Shown here piece by piece: positions 63,118 through 64,000 of a DNA stretch of 64,000 nucleotides. The notes beneath the pieces are model-generated. The model worked only from the letters and a program-made list of their open reading frames with translations, made no database searches and was not told the origin of the DNA. This DNA is from Anaerostipes caccae L1-92. GTDB lineage: Bacteria; Bacillota; Clostridia; Lachnospirales; Lachnospiraceae. Numbering within the stretch: the first letter of the stretch is position 1; the number at the start of each line of letters is the position of its first letter. Location of the stretch: positions 1,298,501 through 1,362,500 of the forward strand of contig NZ_AP023027.1 of the NCBI RefSeq assembly GCF_014467075.1, given 5' to 3'. A program made the position numbers and the translations under genes.

Positions 63118-63587
63118 TCGTCTTCTTTCAGGTCAATCTTTTCCGAAGCCTGATACAGGTTAATAATATCTGTTAAAGACTCTTCCATCTTTTCCTGTAT
63201 CCCTTCAAGTTTATTGGGGTCTACATTGTAATTCAGGAATAATTTCTCTATGTTTTCTGTGACATGATGTCCCAAATGTGAAATGAGCAGGAAGGTATCA
63301 AAGTTCTTGCTGTTCTTTGCGTTTACAAAGCGCTTTAAGTCACTTTGGATAAATTCGAGGATCTCGCGGTCGCTGGCAAACTTGCCATGGATCATGGCAT
63401 AAGGCTGCACCCGCTGCAGAAAGTATTTGTTGTGGCGGGTGATATTAAATACATAGGATACGATCAGACCGTCTCCCAGATCAAATTCTGCTATGTGCAT
63501 AATGCTGTTATATTCTTTGATCGACGTGGCGCCCAGCTGACGCAGATTAATGTTAATAAAATCGCCGGTTACTGTGTTTTCATTCAT
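63114..63587 (-). CDS. Unrecognised 157-residue protein
   Basis: I do not recognise the family. The protein is cytosolic, without signal or membrane segment, apparently mixed alpha/beta in the first hundred residues (FDLGDGLIVSYVFNI; FDTFLLISHLGHHV) and helical with an acidic end (EKIDLKEDD). RBS AAGGAGAA. It is 32 bases downstream of the permease gene on the same strand and may share its transcript. Confidence 0.65.
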   Translation of the reverse strand: MNENTVTGDFININLRQLGATSIKEYNSIMHIAEFDLGDGLIVSYVFNITRHNKYFLQRVQPYAMIHGKFASDREILEFIQSDLKRFVNAKNSKNFDTFLLISHLGHHVTENIEKLFLNYNVDPNKLEGIQEKMEESLTDIINLYQASEKIDLKEDD

Positions 63588-63619
63588 AAAAAATTCTCCT
63601 TAAAATAATAATTTCATGT

Positions 63620-64000
63620 TTATGCAAAGCGGATCAGCAGAAAAATAGAACAGATAAATACGGAAAGGATCATCATAGGAAAGCCAATTTTAAAGTATTT
63701 TCCGAAAGAGATAGGGTAACCTGCATTTTTACTGATACCGGAAAGGACTACGTTGGCTGAAGCACCGACCAGAGTACCATTTCCACCGAGACAAGCACCG
63801 AGAGAGAGTGCCCACCATAAAGGGGTCACATCTACACCATGTGACTGGATTGTCATAATCATTGGAATCAGAGTGGCCACAAAGGGAATATTGTCAAGGA
63901 AGGATGAAACAACCGCAGAGATCCAAAGAATCAGAAGCATGGTCATGGTTATATTTCCTCCGGTGACAGAGAGCAGAGCATTTGCAAGAACTGTGATGAC
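63620..64000 (-). CDS. ArsB/NhaD-type ion permease (C-terminal part)
   Basis: The frame is open to the window edge; 126 C-terminal residues are seen with about three to four membrane helices. The segment ISAVVSSFLDNIPFVATLIP, then LGACLGGNGTLVGASANVV, is the conserved second half of the ArsB/NhaD (citrate/arsenite/sodium) superfamily. Which ion or anion it moves cannot be told from this part. Confidence 0.85.
   Translation of the reverse strand, partial: VITVLANALLSVTGGNITMTMLLILWISAVVSSFLDNIPFVATLIPMIMTIQSHGVDVTPLWWALSLGACLGGNGTLVGASANVVLSGISKNAGYPISFGKYFKIGFPMMILSVFICSIFLLIRFA

Noticed and set aside
1..64000. CRISPR arrays, tRNA/rRNA genes, insertion sequences, prophage
   Set aside because: Reading by eye found no regularly spaced repeats, cloverleaf genes, transposases, integrases or phage structural genes; a tRNA scan would be the decisive check.

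Overview
The window looks like a chromosome segment of a spore-forming, anaerobic Clostridia bacterium, most likely a gut Lachnospiraceae. The grounds are a forespore sigma factor (sigG), an IspH fused to ribosomal S1 domains, a group-B-type [FeFe]-hydrogenase, formate-tetrahydrofolate ligase, a T-box before pheST, clostridial Shine-Dalgarno sequences and moderate GC. The genus cannot be fixed from the sequence alone. No rRNA, tRNA, CRISPR array, insertion sequence or prophage was seen.

Layout. 1-6.8 kb: sigG (3' end cut), an orphan amino-acid-type binding lipoprotein paired with an auxin-efflux-family permease, an M24 aminopeptidase P, a phosphofructokinase with pyrophosphate-type signatures, and a YihY/BrkB membrane protein. 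6.9-14.7 kb: a hexose-uptake block. A LicT-type antiterminator with an identical RNA antiterminator site before itself and before its target precedes a mannose-family PTS (EIIAB, EIIC, EIID), DUF956, mannose-6-phosphate isomerase and a glucose-type EIICBA. 14.7-22.2 kb: a second mannose-family PTS (A, B, C, D) in one minus-strand operon with a ChbG-type deacetylase, a KDPG-type aldolase and a D-2-hydroxyacid dehydrogenase. It is divergent from a LevR-like regulator whose AAA+ and EIIA-like parts look degenerate. The intergenic region holds a catabolite-response (cre) candidate, a -24/-12-like element and an inverted repeat.

22.2-29.5 kb: T-box/pheST, a membrane-anchored arylsulfate sulfotransferase, a small CDCPAC protein and queA. 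29.6-34.1 kb: an accessory-looking, partly AT-rich patch with a Fic toxin and its probable antitoxin, YwbE, a split and shortened AraC/GyrI regulator, a C45-type Ntn hydrolase and a DUF3298 protein. 34.1-47.8 kb: MATE transporter, BaiN-like flavoprotein, cmk, ispH-S1 fusion, pyruvate carboxylase, a ClpP-like TepA, [FeFe]-hydrogenase and FtsK/SpoIIIE. 47.8-55.3 kb: a tight housekeeping run fhs, folD, rimO, pgsA, cinA, recA and recX, with an SOS-like box before recA. 55.3-64 kb: a zinc-dependent phospholipase C-like protein, an SDR resembling bile-acid 7-alpha-hydroxysteroid dehydrogenase, an ABC-F protein with a damaged second Walker A, ylxM-ffh-rpsP-khpA, two endonuclease/exonuclease/phosphatase proteins, an unrecognised protein, and the C-terminus of an ArsB/NhaD-type permease.

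Taken together, the first half imports and phosphorylates hexoses and an unidentified sugar derivative and feeds glycolysis through a PPi-type PFK and pyruvate carboxylase. The rest is mostly core replication, translation and one-carbon functions, with gut-related accessory enzymes (arylsulfotransferase, steroid-dehydrogenase-like SDR). The strongest candidate for an undescribed system is the 14.7-22.2 kb PTS-deacetylase-aldolase-dehydrogenase operon with its degenerate regulator.
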